This document shows, piece by piece, positions 34,952-43,536 of a stretch of DNA of 51,795 nt. The translations under genes and the position numbers were made by a program. This stretch comes from an uncultured Alphaproteobacteria bacterium (GTDB taxonomy: Bacteria; Pseudomonadota; Alphaproteobacteria; RF32; CAG-239), in NCBI GenBank assembly GCA_944390895.1, contig CALXRQ010000009.1:1-51795 (forward strand), given 5' to 3'. The notes below the pieces were generated by a model. That model did no database searches. It saw only the letters and a list, made by a program, of their open reading frames with translations, and was not told where the DNA came from. Numbering within the stretch: position 1 is the stretch's first letter; the number at the start of each line of letters is the position of its first letter.

Positions 34952-35656
34952 TTATTCGTCAACATCGCCGCCGGCATTTTTATCCAGCGCATAACCCGTG
35001 GCTCTTACAGTGCGGATATAATCCGACCCAAATTGATTCAGAGACTTGCGCAGGCGGCGGATATGCACGTCAACGGTGCGGGATTCGACATAAATGTTGT
35101 CGCCCCAGACATTTTTGAGCAGATATTCGCGGGAGAAAACCTTGCCCGGCGTTTCCATCAGCATCCGCAGCAGACGAAATTCCGTCGGTCCGAGATGGAT
35201 GTAATTTTCACCGCGGTAAACCTTTTTACCCACCAAATCCATACGGATGTCTTCAAACTCCAGCTCTCCTTCGTCAACAGGCTCCGGCGCCCGGCGCAGC
35301 TGGGTTTTGACCCGCGCCATCAGCTCCGGAATGGAAAAGGGCTTGGTGACGTAGTCGTCGGCACCGGCGGACAGCCCCTTGATTTTGTCTTCTTCCTCGC
35401 CTTTAGCCGTCAGCATAATTACGGGAATGTTTTTGATATCAGGTTTGCTGCGCACCAGCTTGCAGATTTCGACGCCGGAAATTTCGGGCAGCATCCAGTC
35501 CAGAATAATGACCGATGGTTTGTTCTTTTCAATCTCGCCCAAAGCCTTATTGCCCCGCGACTCCCAAGCAACGTCATATCCCTCTTTTTCCAAATTGTAC
35601 TTAAGGAGAAGCGCCAGCGCCTCTTCGTCTTCAACCACCATTACCAAATGTTTCAT
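34952..35656 (-). CDS. phoB: Phosphate response regulator PhoB
   Basis: 234 residues, OmpR/PhoB class. Receiver domain (1-120): acidic pair VEDEE, phosphorylated Asp53 in LDWMLPE, MLTAK and the conserved Lys in DDYVTKPFS. DNA-binding winged helix (about 130-228) with VESRTVDVHIRRLRKSL. The DWMLPEISGVE pattern is typical of PhoB, the activator of phosphate-starvation genes. No PhoR kinase or Pst transporter gene is adjacent, so its regulon partners lie outside this window. GGGAGAG precedes the ATG by 8 bases. It follows rpe by 61 bases on the same strand. Confidence 0.9.
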   Translation of the reverse strand: MKHLVMVVEDEEALALLLKYNLEKEGYDVAWESRGNKALGEIEKNKPSVIILDWMLPEISGVEICKLVRSKPDIKNIPVIMLTAKGEEEDKIKGLSAGADDYVTKPFSIPELMARVKTQLRRAPEPVDEGELEFEDIRMDLVGKKVYRGENYIHLGPTEFRLLRMLMETPGKVFSREYLLKNVWGDNIYVESRTVDVHIRRLRKSLNQFGSDYIRTVRATGYALDKNAGGDVDE

Positions 35657-35717
35657 CAGTAAAACTCTCCCACCTCTTAAGGAAATAATACAAAATGCTA
35701 AGGCATTTGTCTTAAAA

Positions 35718-36353
35718 TTACCTTAAAGCACTGATATTTTTCTGATAATCTCCGCCGGCAAAAACCGAGGTTCCGGCCACCAGGATGTCAGCACCCGCGG
35801 CAATGCACTCGGAGGCGGTCATCGGGTTGATGCCGCCGTCAACTTCAATTTCAATTTTTTGCTCGCCGATCATATCCTTAATGCGGGCGATTTTTTCCAG
35901 CTGGTTTTCAATGAAACTCTGGCCGCCGAATCCCGGATTGACCGACATCACCAAAATCTGGTCTACCTTATCCAAAACATAGGGCAGAACATTTTCCGGC
36001 GTGGAGGGATTAAGCGAAACTCCGGCCTTGATACCGCAACGGCGGATGGAATCAAGCGTTTTGTCCAAGTGGCGGCAGGCTTCAAAATGAACCGTAATTA
36101 TATCCGCGCCGCTGGAAGCAAACCAGGGAACCATTTCATCGGGATTGTTCACCATCAGGTGAACATCCAGAGGAAGAGAGGTATGGGGACGCAGAGCCTT
36201 AACCAAAGCGGGTCCGAAAGTCAGATTGGGAACAAAATTGCCGTCCATAACGTCAATGTGAATCATGTCGGCGCCGGCTTTTTCAAGCGCTTCAATTTCG
36301 GCGCCGAGACGCGCAAAATCGGCAGAAAGGATACTCGGGGCTATTTTGACCAT
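35718..36353 (-). CDS. rpe: Ribulose-phosphate 3-epimerase
   Basis: 211 residues, standard length. It interconverts ribulose 5-phosphate and xylulose 5-phosphate in the pentose phosphate pathway. It has the TIM-barrel motifs IAPSILSADFARL, HIDVMDGNFVPN with catalytic Asp, VNPGFGGQSFI and EVDGGINP. AAGGAG lies 7 bases before the ATG. The transketolase that uses the same sugar pool is elsewhere in the window (40822-42804). Confidence 0.97.
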   Translation of the reverse strand: MVKIAPSILSADFARLGAEIEALEKAGADMIHIDVMDGNFVPNLTFGPALVKALRPHTSLPLDVHLMVNNPDEMVPWFASSGADIITVHFEACRHLDKTLDSIRRCGIKAGVSLNPSTPENVLPYVLDKVDQILVMSVNPGFGGQSFIENQLEKIARIKDMIGEQKIEIEVDGGINPMTASECIAAGADILVAGTSVFAGGDYQKNISALR

Positions 36354-36508
36354 GACTTAACTCCTTACTTCAGTCTTTTCGGTTATCATAAAACACTCTG
36401 CTTTTAAAAGCCAGAAAATTATCTTAAACATCCTTGATTTATAACTTTTGATGATTACCTCTTCTTGTGATCAGACACACAAACAAAATTTTCTAACGGA
36501 GAAACAAA

Positions 36509-37015
36509 ATGGGACAAACGGCTCAAAAAATCATCAAAGAAAACAAAGATGAAATTCTAAAACTTTTAAATATCGCCTTTGCCGAAGAATGGCTGGCCTA
36601 TTATCAATACTGGGTCGGCGCACAGGTAGCCAAGGGACCTATGCGCAAGACGATTGCCGACGAATTTTTGGAACACGCCAAAGAAGAACATGACCACGCG
36701 CAGCTGCTCTGCGACCGCATCATTCAACTCGGCGGCGTTCCCCTGCTTGACCCCGACGAGTGGAAAAAACACGCGCTGTGCCAATATGACGCCCCGACGG
36801 ACGAATATATAATGAAACTTTTGGAGCAAAACCTCAAAGCCGAACGCTGCGCCATTTCGCGCTATCAGCAAATCTGCGAACTGTGCATGAGCGGCAAGGA
36901 CATTGACACGTTCCACATCTCCAGACACATTTTGGAAGAAGAGCTGGAACACGAACAGGAAATCGAAGATTATATTGCCGACATTGAATCCGCCATGGAA
37001 CATATGAAAAAGTGA
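36509..37015 (+). CDS. Ferritin-like (bacterioferritin/DpsL-type) protein
   Basis: 168 residues, four-helix bundle. Ligands of a di-iron centre in ferritin order: Glu in AFAEEWLAYY (about 26-27), ExxH in KEEHDHA (about 60-63), Glu in AERCAISRY (about 110), ExxH in EEELEHEQE (about 145-153). This suggests iron storage or peroxide detoxification. Cysteines 68, 89 and others, including ICELCMSG, are unusual for bacterioferritin and fit the DPS-like subgroup. GGAG precedes the ATG by 7 bases. It stands alone, with a strong terminator. Confidence 0.85.
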   Translation: MGQTAQKIIKENKDEILKLLNIAFAEEWLAYYQYWVGAQVAKGPMRKTIADEFLEHAKEEHDHAQLLCDRIIQLGGVPLLDPDEWKKHALCQYDAPTDEYIMKLLEQNLKAERCAISRYQQICELCMSGKDIDTFHISRHILEEELEHEQEIEDYIADIESAMEHMKK

Positions 37016-37027
37016 AACAGACATAAA

Positions 37028-37067
37028 AAAATCGCCTGCGGAAGATTTCTCTTCGGCAGGCGATTTT
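37028..37067. terminator. Bidirectional terminator
   Basis: Stem AAAATCGCCTGC/GCAGGCGATTTT with inner GAAG/CTTC. It ends the ferritin-like gene on the plus strand and the small lipoprotein gene on the minus strand (T-run of seven). Confidence 0.9.
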
Positions 37068-37070
37068 CTT

Positions 37071-37313
37071 TTACAATTCAGGAAGCGCTACGGGGGAGCT
37101 GAGCCTTTCGTCCATCGGTGCCGGTTTTGGCAGAGGATCCGGCTCAAATATTTTTCTGGCCATTGCCGGAGGCGCTGCGGAAACCGTATCTATCATCCGG
37201 ATATCTATCTCGGAAAATTCATTCTCCGAATAGTCCCGAACACAACCGCCGACCATAGTAAAAACACACCCAAAAAACAAAAAAACTAAAAAAGATCTTC
37301 TCAAAAATTCCAT
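37071..37313 (-). CDS. Small lipoprotein of unknown function
   Basis: 80 residues. The signal peptide has the lipobox VGGC (cysteine 24). The mature part of about 57 residues is Pro-rich at the end. No family recognised; the ribosome site is weak, so the exact start is uncertain. Confidence 0.6.
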   Translation of the reverse strand: MEFLRRSFLVFLFFGCVFTMVGGCVRDYSENEFSEIDIRMIDTVSAAPPAMARKIFEPDPLPKPAPMDERLSSPVALPEL

Positions 37314-37433
37314 ACGCTTATTTAATTTAAATGTTTGTAATGCGTCCCGTTAAGGATTAAAACATAATGCTTAAAGGACAAATAATAAATTCACAAGGGC
37401 GGATTTTTAATCCTTTTTGCCAAAAAATGCAAT

Positions 37434-37463
37434 AAAAAAAACCGTAATTCTTCACGAATACGG
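37434..37463 (-). terminator. Terminator of the 139-aa gene
   Basis: On the minus strand the stem GCCGTA-TTC/GAA-TTACGG (with small bulge) is followed by eight T. Confidence 0.8.
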
Positions 37464-37488
37464 CTTTTCTGATTGTTTTTTCGGCATT

Positions 37489-37908
37489 TTAATTTTCAAA
37501 CCTGACAGTCAAAACACTGCCGTTTGAAAACACATATTCTTTGTTCCGCGGATACAGTTCCCAATTCTGCATTTTTTGGCAGGAAAGATAATAAAGCGCC
37601 TTTTGCTCCGTTTTGAAGACAACGCTTGTTCCCTGCTCCGGGGTGTCTTTCCATTCCACGCTTTCGACTTTGTCTCCGGGAGCCAGTTTGTATACAACGG
37701 TTACGTCGCTTGCAGGCTCTTCGGCAAAAGAATAGTCATCGGCAAGCGGCAATACTGACGGCTGAGTTCCGTTGTCCTTAAAATCCGGCTCTGCCTCAAG
37801 CGCCGGCAAATCGGAGGGAATATCATCCGCATTTTGGTTGAAACACTTCATTACCGCCACCATTACTATCGCGGCAATAACGATTAGGAAAAAATCTTTT
37901 CTTTTCAT
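37489..37908 (-). CDS. Membrane-anchored periplasmic protein, unknown
   Basis: 139 residues, not recognised. One N-terminal anchor (about 5-22, FFLIVIAAIVMVAVM) and a small beta-rich domain after an acidic linker. The C-terminal part (about 70-139) has VVYKLAPGDKVESVEWKD, possibly a small beta barrel. No clear Shine-Dalgarno; a strong promoter lies 41 bases upstream. Confidence 0.65.
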   Translation of the reverse strand: MKRKDFFLIVIAAIVMVAVMKCFNQNADDIPSDLPALEAEPDFKDNGTQPSVLPLADDYSFAEEPASDVTVVYKLAPGDKVESVEWKDTPEQGTSVVFKTEQKALYYLSCQKMQNWELYPRNKEYVFSNGSVLTVRFEN

Positions 37909-37948
37909 ATATTTATATTTTTAGTCACAATAATCTGCAATTTGTTTC

Positions 37949-37977
37949 GTTATATCACAAACCGGCAGTCGTGTCTA
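37949..37977 (-). promoter_or_regulatory. Promoter of the 139-aa gene
   Basis: On the minus strand TAGACA, 17 bases, TATAAC: five of six matches in each box. Confidence 0.65.
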
Positions 37978-38003
37978 GACAAAATTCTCTAAAAAAAACA
38001 AAT

Positions 38004-38039
38004 AAAAAAGCCTTTTAAAAGAACATTCTTTTAAAAGGC
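38004..38039 (-). terminator. Terminator of the 140-aa gene
   Basis: Fourteen-base arms GCCTTTTAAAAGAA/TTCTTTTAAAAGGC, then TTTTTTATTTG on the minus strand. Confidence 0.88.
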
Positions 38040-38054
38040 CTTCATCTGAACGAA

Positions 38055-38477
38055 TCAGGGGGTGACAAAGTTTACGCCGACTTTTTTTCCGGCATATTTA
38101 TATTCCCAACGCTGTTCGTCCCATTCAGAACTCCGATTACCCGGAAAATGCAAAAAAATACTGTAACGCGTGTCATCCGGCCGGCGGACGACAAATCCCA
38201 CCGTTGAATTTGCAATCCTTTCGCCGCCCAAAACAGACATAACGACATATTCATCCTTTTTCAGGGCAATTCGGACATTTTGCAAAGTCTCAAATTCTTC
38301 GGAAGAAATGAAACGCTCATAGAGAAAACCTTCTTTAAAATTCAGTTTTCCGCCCTGAAGCGAATCGCAAAATGCGGTTTCCTGCGGCGTCTTTTGCGGC
38401 AGAGGCATATTTTTGATCCAAAACAGCACCGCCATAAGAACCACCGCAAACAAACAAATCACTCTACCTGATTTCAT
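38055..38477 (-). CDS. Membrane-anchored protein, unknown
   Basis: 140 residues, not recognised. An N-terminal helix (about 5-23) is followed by a soluble beta-rich domain. Start at 38477 is preferred because AAGAG lies 8 bases upstream; a GTG at 38486 overlaps the previous stop. It is co-directional and nearly overlapping with the 124-residue gene, so the two form an operon. Confidence 0.65.
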   Translation of the reverse strand: MKSGRVICLFAVVLMAVLFWIKNMPLPQKTPQETAFCDSLQGGKLNFKEGFLYERFISSEEFETLQNVRIALKKDEYVVMSVLGGERIANSTVGFVVRRPDDTRYSIFLHFPGNRSSEWDEQRWEYKYAGKKVGVNFVTP

Positions 38478-38482
38478 AATCT

Positions 38483-38857
38483 TCACTCTTTGGGAATTTT
38501 TTTCATCAGGTAAATTGCAAAACGATGGCCGCTGATTTTGAACTTATCCAGCGCCATCGGCCCCGGATCGCAGCCTTCATCAAGCTTCAGCCAATAAATT
38601 TCCACATGGCGGCGGAAAGGTTCCTTTTTTTCAAAGACCTCTTCCAGACGCACTTTCCACATTCCCTTTTCAGGATCAAACGCACTGGTGTATTTGACGT
38701 CGTAGACAAAGCGGAATTCGCAGACAACGTCTTCATCAAGAGAAACGACTTCACATTCCTCCTCAACATTCTCCACCGGTTCGGCTTGTGTTTGAACCTG
38801 AGCGCCGATACCGACACATAAAAATGCAGCAAGCAAAAAGAATAAAAATTTTTTCAT
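38483..38857 (-). CDS. Secreted protein, unknown
   Basis: 124 residues, not recognised. A signal peptide (MKKFLFFLLAAFLCVGIGAQ) precedes a mature part of about 100 residues with a Glu-rich start and beta-strand pattern. Cysteines 35, 46 and 97 of the mature part could pair. First gene of a two-gene operon with the 140-residue protein. Confidence 0.65.
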   Translation of the reverse strand: MKKFLFFLLAAFLCVGIGAQVQTQAEPVENVEEECEVVSLDEDVVCEFRFVYDVKYTSAFDPEKGMWKVRLEEVFEKKEPFRRHVEIYWLKLDEGCDPGPMALDKFKISGHRFAIYLMKKIPKE

Positions 38858-38942
38858 ACAATTTGAATTTTGAATTAAACATAAAAAATATCAATAATCT
38901 TGTTTTATCTTATCTTTAACACCGCTTATCTCAATTGGCAAT

Positions 38943-38970
38943 AAAAAAGACCCCTCTTTGCAGAGGGGTC
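38943..38970 (-). terminator. fba terminator
   Basis: Stem GACCCCTC/GAGGGGTC with a 6-base loop, followed by TTTTTT on the minus strand, 22 bases past the fba stop. Confidence 0.92.
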
Positions 38971-38991
38971 TTAATATCTGAAACCAACAGA

Positions 38992-40041
38992 CTAGATTTC
39001 GCCCGCGGCATAGCGTTTTGCCATTTCGGACATCGGAACGGCTTTAATCTTGTCGGCATGGCCGGCAGCACCGAACGCAACATAACGCGCTTCGCAGACT
39101 TTCTGCATTTCTTCAATAGCGGGTTTGAGGTATTTGCGCGGGTCAAACTCTTTCGGGTTCTCGGCAAAAATTTTGCGGATAGCGCCGGTAATGGCCATGC
39201 GGCAGTCCGTATCAACGTTGACTTTGCGAACGCCGGACTTGATGCCGCGGACAATTTCTTCAACCGGAACACCGTAGGTCTGCGGAATGGCGCCGCCATA
39301 AGCGTTAATCAGATCCTGAAGTTCCTGCGGAACGGAAGAAGAACCGTGCATAACCATATGGGTGTTCGGCAGTTTTTTATGAATTTTTTCAATAACGTCA
39401 ATCGCCAGAATCTCGCCATCGGGTTTGCGTGTAAATTTATAAGCGCCGTGAGAGGTTCCGACTGCAACGGCCAAAGCGTCAAGTTTGGTTTCGGCGACGA
39501 AACGAGCCGCTTCGTCAGGATCGGTAACCAGACGTTTTTTATCGATCACGCCTTCCGCACCGTGGCCATCTTCCTTGTCGCCCTTGCCGGTTTCAAGAGA
39601 ACCGATTACGCCGAGTTCGCCTTCGACGGAAGCGCCGACCGCATGAGCACGTGCCACAACTTCTTTGGTGACATGAACGTTATATTCGTAAGAAGAAGGA
39701 GTTTTTCCGTCAGCTTCAAGAGAGCCGTCCATCATAACCGAAGAATAGCCGTTGACAATTGCGGACTGACAGATGTCAATTGAAGAACCGTGGTCCTGAT
39801 GAATGCAGATCGGCAGTTCGGGGAACATTTCAATACCGGCCTGAACCATGTGGCGAATCATCGGGTCTCCGGCAAACTTGCGGGCGCCGGTAGAGGTCTG
39901 CAAAATGACCGGAGCATTTACTTTTCTTGCAGCCTGCAAAACGGCAAGAACCTGTTCCATATCGTTGATGTTAAACGCCGGAACACCGTAATTGTTCTCG
40001 GCGGCATGGTCAAGAATCTGACGCATTGTAACTAAAGGCAT
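38992..40041 (-). CDS. fba: Class II fructose-bisphosphate aldolase
   Basis: 349 residues. Zinc aldolase of glycolysis/gluconeogenesis, cleaving fructose 1,6-bisphosphate. Motifs: FNINDMEQ, ICIHQDHGSS with zinc histidine and catalytic aspartate, GASVEGELGVIG, GTSHGAYKF, VMHGSSSVP and KVNVDTDCRMA. This matches the longer (Calvin-type) class II subfamily. AAGGAG lies 7 bases before the ATG. Monocistronic. Confidence 0.97.
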   Translation of the reverse strand: MPLVTMRQILDHAAENNYGVPAFNINDMEQVLAVLQAARKVNAPVILQTSTGARKFAGDPMIRHMVQAGIEMFPELPICIHQDHGSSIDICQSAIVNGYSSVMMDGSLEADGKTPSSYEYNVHVTKEVVARAHAVGASVEGELGVIGSLETGKGDKEDGHGAEGVIDKKRLVTDPDEAARFVAETKLDALAVAVGTSHGAYKFTRKPDGEILAIDVIEKIHKKLPNTHMVMHGSSSVPQELQDLINAYGGAIPQTYGVPVEEIVRGIKSGVRKVNVDTDCRMAITGAIRKIFAENPKEFDPRKYLKPAIEEMQKVCEARYVAFGAAGHADKIKAVPMSEMAKRYAAGEI

Positions 40042-40077
40042 ATTTTAACTCCTTAATGTGTTTTTATTACTGCGCTA

Positions 40078-40105
40078 AATATATCCTCTCAGCACATATT
40101 TGCAA
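40078..40105 (-). promoter_or_regulatory. fba promoter
   Basis: On the minus strand TTGCAA, 16 bases, TATATT, about 37 bases before the start codon. Confidence 0.55.
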
Positions 40106-40223
40106 GAAAATTTTATCAGTTACGCCGGGGCACCCGAAAACAAGGCAGCAGACAACAAATTCCGTATCTCCGCAAGAAGATGAATTTATGGCGGTTTGTC
40201 ACAAAACTTTAACAAAAAAAAAC

Positions 40224-40252
40224 TTGCTTTCCCAACAAAATGTTTCTATTTT
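40224..40252 (+). promoter_or_regulatory. Promoter of the 153-aa membrane gene
   Basis: TTGCTT, 17 bases, TATTTT, 40 bases before the ATG at 40293. Confidence 0.45.
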
Positions 40253-40292
40253 AAGCCTAGAAAACGTTATATTTATATTTAATTTTTATCGT

Positions 40293-40754
40293 ATGGAAAA
40301 AGTATTATTATTTCTGGTGCCGGCAATTATCGGCGCTTATCTTACCTGTCGCACGGCACCTCTGGCTGCAAGAGAACGAAAAGGCGGATGGCTGCTCCAT
40401 TTTCTGGCCAGCAGCGGTATCATGTTTATTGCTTTCATTCTGAGCTTTTCGGTTTCTGTCGTCTGGGCTATCGCGGCTCTCGTATTTTGTGCCATAACCA
40501 TTTATGCGACGGCGTATTCTTTGTATCGTAAAAAAATGAAAGAACATGATCCGGAAAGAATTGCACGGCAGATTGATGGTCTGGAAACAAACCAGAATCA
40601 AGCCATGAGAAGCACATTAAATCTGTTTGCCGTCAAAGACTGCGAAAAAAACAAACGGCTTCATTATCAATATTGGTTTGAAATGTTTAGTTTTCGCTTT
40701 TCGAGTTTTTGTATTGCAATTTTGTGCATACGAGTGTTTTTAACGACTTTATGA
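40293..40754 (+). CDS. Small membrane protein, unknown
   Basis: 153 residues from the ATG at 40293; a longer frame upstream covers A+T-rich promoter sequence and is rejected. Three hydrophobic segments (about 3-16, 35-66 and near 135-150) with a charged central helix (EHDPERIARQIDGLETNQNQ). No family recognised and no clear ribosome site. Confidence 0.6.
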   Translation: MEKVLLFLVPAIIGAYLTCRTAPLAARERKGGWLLHFLASSGIMFIAFILSFSVSVVWAIAALVFCAITIYATAYSLYRKKMKEHDPERIARQIDGLETNQNQAMRSTLNLFAVKDCEKNKRLHYQYWFEMFSFRFSSFCIAILCIRVFLTTL

Positions 40755-40779
40755 TACCTTGAAAAACACAAAAAGAAAA

Positions 40780-40807
40780 CAGGCTGCAAAAATTTTGCAG
40801 CCTGTTT
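40780..40807. terminator. Bidirectional terminator
   Basis: Twelve-base arms CAGGCTGCAAAA/TTTTGCAGCCTG. Serves the 153-residue gene on the plus strand (TTTGTT) and tkt on the minus strand (TTTTCTTTTTG). Confidence 0.85.
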
Positions 40808-40821
40808 GTTATATTCAGAAA

Positions 40822-42804
40822 CTATTTGAGACAGTTCCTGACGGCGTCAACCACTTCGTCTACCGTAATTCCGAAATATTTATAAAGCTCTTCCGCAGGG
40901 CCGGAAGCTCCGAAGCCGTCCATGCCGATGATGTCGCCGTTAAGACCGACATACCGTTCCCAACCGAATTTGGAAGCGGCTTCAACGGCAATACGCGGCG
41001 CCGCTCCCAGCACCTCTTCCTGGTAGGAAACATCCTGTGCATCAAACAATTCCGTGCATGGCATGGACACGACGGCGGTTTCAATACCTTCTTCCCGCAA
41101 CTGTCTTTGCGCCTCTACGGCCAAAGAAACTTCCGAACCGGTGGCAATAATCGTCGCTTTGCGTTTTTTGCCCTTGGCAACGTCAGAAATCACATAGCCG
41201 CCTCTGCGAGTGAGATTTTCTTCGGCAGACGTGCGCAACAGAGGCAATCCCTGACGGGTCAGCGCCAGAATGCTCGGCGTATTTTCGCTCTCAACGGCAA
41301 TCTGCCAGGCTTCGGCCGTTTCAACCACGTCACAGGGGCGGAAAGTATAAATGTTCGGCATAGCGCGGTAAGAAGCAAGATGTTCCACCGGCTGATGGGT
41401 CGGCCCGTCTTCGCCGACGCCGATGGAATCGTGGGTCAGAACATAAATTGCCCGCAAGCCCATCAATGCTGCCAGACGCATGGCCGGCCGCATATAATCG
41501 GAAAAGACAAAGAATGTGCCGCCATAGGGGATTACGCCGCCGTGCAGCGCCAAACCGTTCATTATTGCGCCCATGGCATGTTCCCTGATGCCGTACATAA
41601 TGTTGTTGCCGTTATAGTCTTCGGCAGTAATGGTCTTCATGCCTTCGACAAAAGTCAGGTTGGAAGCGGCCAGATCCGCCGAGCCGCCTATGATTTCGGG
41701 AACGTTCGGCACAATTTTTTCCAAACACATCTGCGAAGCCTTGCGGGTAGCAACTTTGGTCTGTTCGGCGATGGCCTTTTCCTTCAGGAGATTCAACTCT
41801 TTGTCCCAGTTTTTGGGCAGTTTGTTTTCAATCAGATCCAAGAATGCCTTTCCCTTGGCTTTGGCACGCTTCTGCCAATCGGCATATTCCCCGGCATTGC
41901 GGGAAGCGGCGTCGCGCCAGTCTTTTAAGATATCCGCAGGAACAACAAACGGCTCATAGTTCCAATCCAAAAATTTGCGCATGGCAGCAATTTCCTCGGC
42001 GCCGAGCGGCGAACCATGGCATTTGCTGGTACCGCATTTGTTGGGCGCACCAAAACCGATTTTTGTTTTGCAGGCAATCAGGGTCGGTTTTTTGGATTTT
42101 TGCGCTTTGCGCAAGGCTTTTTCTATTTCGCCGTAATTATGTCCGTCAATTTCAATCGTGTTCCAGCCGACGGCTTCAAAGCGCTTAATCTGGTCAACCG
42201 AACTGGCCTTGTCCACCGTGCCGTCAATCGTGATGTTGTTGTTATCCCAAAGGACGATCAGCTTATTCAGTTTCAGGTGACCGGCCAAAGAAACCGCCTC
42301 TTCGGAAATGCCTTCCATCAGGCAGCCGTCGCCGTTAATGACATAGGTATAGTGGTTGCAGACATCTTCACCGTATTTGGCGGCAATAACGCGTTCGGCA
42401 ATAGCCATACCGACAGCGGAACTGATGCCCTGCCCCAGCGGGCCGGTAGTCATATCAATGCCCTGAAGGTGGCCGTACTCCGGATGGCCGGCAGTTTTGG
42501 CTCCGAGCTGGCGGAAGTTTTTGATATCATCAAGGGAAATATCCTTGTATCCCATCAGATACAAAAGCGAATACATCAGCATAGAACCGTGACCGGCGGA
42601 AAGAACGAAACGGTCGCGGTCAAACCAGCGCGGCGCCGCCGGATTAAGCTTAATAACCTTTGAAAAGAGGACGGCGGCGACATCGGCCATGCCCAAAGGC
42701 ATTCCCGGATGACCGGATTTGGACTTCTCAATGGCATCGGCGCTGAGAAAGCGAATGGCATCGGCCATTTTGCGTATAGACTGTTCTGATTTGCCTAATT
42801 TCAT
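40822..42804 (-). CDS. tkt: Transketolase
   Basis: 660 residues. Thiamine-diphosphate enzyme of the pentose phosphate pathway moving two-carbon units between sugar phosphates. Motifs: HPGMPLGMAD, GPLGQGIS, cofactor motif GDGCLMEGISEEA...WDNNNITIDG, and in the second domain IREHAMGAIMNGLALHGG and THDSIGVGEDGPTHQP. Start at 42804 has GGGAG at 7 bases; a longer frame adds 11 unsupported residues. It follows a lipoprotein gene by 34 bases on the same strand. Confidence 0.97.
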   Translation of the reverse strand: MKLGKSEQSIRKMADAIRFLSADAIEKSKSGHPGMPLGMADVAAVLFSKVIKLNPAAPRWFDRDRFVLSAGHGSMLMYSLLYLMGYKDISLDDIKNFRQLGAKTAGHPEYGHLQGIDMTTGPLGQGISSAVGMAIAERVIAAKYGEDVCNHYTYVINGDGCLMEGISEEAVSLAGHLKLNKLIVLWDNNNITIDGTVDKASSVDQIKRFEAVGWNTIEIDGHNYGEIEKALRKAQKSKKPTLIACKTKIGFGAPNKCGTSKCHGSPLGAEEIAAMRKFLDWNYEPFVVPADILKDWRDAASRNAGEYADWQKRAKAKGKAFLDLIENKLPKNWDKELNLLKEKAIAEQTKVATRKASQMCLEKIVPNVPEIIGGSADLAASNLTFVEGMKTITAEDYNGNNIMYGIREHAMGAIMNGLALHGGVIPYGGTFFVFSDYMRPAMRLAALMGLRAIYVLTHDSIGVGEDGPTHQPVEHLASYRAMPNIYTFRPCDVVETAEAWQIAVESENTPSILALTRQGLPLLRTSAEENLTRRGGYVISDVAKGKKRKATIIATGSEVSLAVEAQRQLREEGIETAVVSMPCTELFDAQDVSYQEEVLGAAPRIAVEAASKFGWERYVGLNGDIIGMDGFGASGPAEELYKYFGITVDEVVDAVRNCLK

Positions 42805-42838
42805 TAAACATCTCCCTGATTGCAAGATAAAAAACACA

Positions 42839-43483
42839 CTAATCGCAGCTAAAACAGCCGTTTTGCTCTTGAGGCGCAGGCTGATAATATTTTACGTCAA
42901 CGGGCGTTCCGTCTTCATAGACTTCCTGCGGATAAACCTTGAGTTTCACCGCCGGCTTTTCCGGCTGCGGGCTGCCTTCATAATATTCAAAATCGACATC
43001 AAATATCCGCCGGTTATACTTTTTTTCTTCTTTTGACAGGTTCAGCCCGGCATTGATTTCAAATTCATATTTCATATAATCGGGAATTTTCAATTCGACA
43101 GGCTGTCCCCGAAACTCTTTGCTGCGCACGCCCTGAGGCAAAGCGGTTCCGACAAAATAATCCCGGCGGCCCAAATATTCCGGCGGCCCTTTAAGCGTCT
43201 CGGTAAACCAGCTGAAATGCACGTCGCTTTCATCGGTTTTGCGCAGTTTGGTCACGACAAAAATCGGCGTAATGCGGGCTTTCTCGCGGTTGACGCGCTT
43301 GTCATAAAAACAATAGCCTTCATAGCCCTTGAACTCGACCTCAAAATCATCCTGATAATTTACTTTTTGGATCAGACGCGAATTTTCGCGGCTGAGGGTG
43401 ACCAACGGACAGAGCCTGTCCGGCGTTTCGGCACAGCCGCCGAGCAAAACAATCATTAAAACCGGCAGAAACTTTTTAAGCAT
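42839..43483 (-). CDS. Lipoprotein of unknown function
   Basis: 214 residues. Lipobox LLGGC (cysteine 17). The mature part is beta-rich with conserved-looking FEVEFKGYEGYCFYDKR and GRRDYFVGTALPQGV and ends with a CFSCD motif. No known family. It sits between the RNA methyltransferase and tkt. Confidence 0.75.
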   Translation of the reverse strand: MLKKFLPVLMIVLLGGCAETPDRLCPLVTLSRENSRLIQKVNYQDDFEVEFKGYEGYCFYDKRVNREKARITPIFVVTKLRKTDESDVHFSWFTETLKGPPEYLGRRDYFVGTALPQGVRSKEFRGQPVELKIPDYMKYEFEINAGLNLSKEEKKYNRRIFDVDFEYYEGSPQPEKPAVKLKVYPQEVYEDGTPVDVKYYQPAPQEQNGCFSCD

Positions 43484-43536
43484 AAACCTATTTGTCCTTA
43501 AAATAATGAATATACCGCCACTATATAAGTTCCGTT

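Noticed and set aside
40759-41928. Plus-strand open frame of 389 codons
   Set aside because: Antisense to tkt; starts in a terminator region without a ribosome site.
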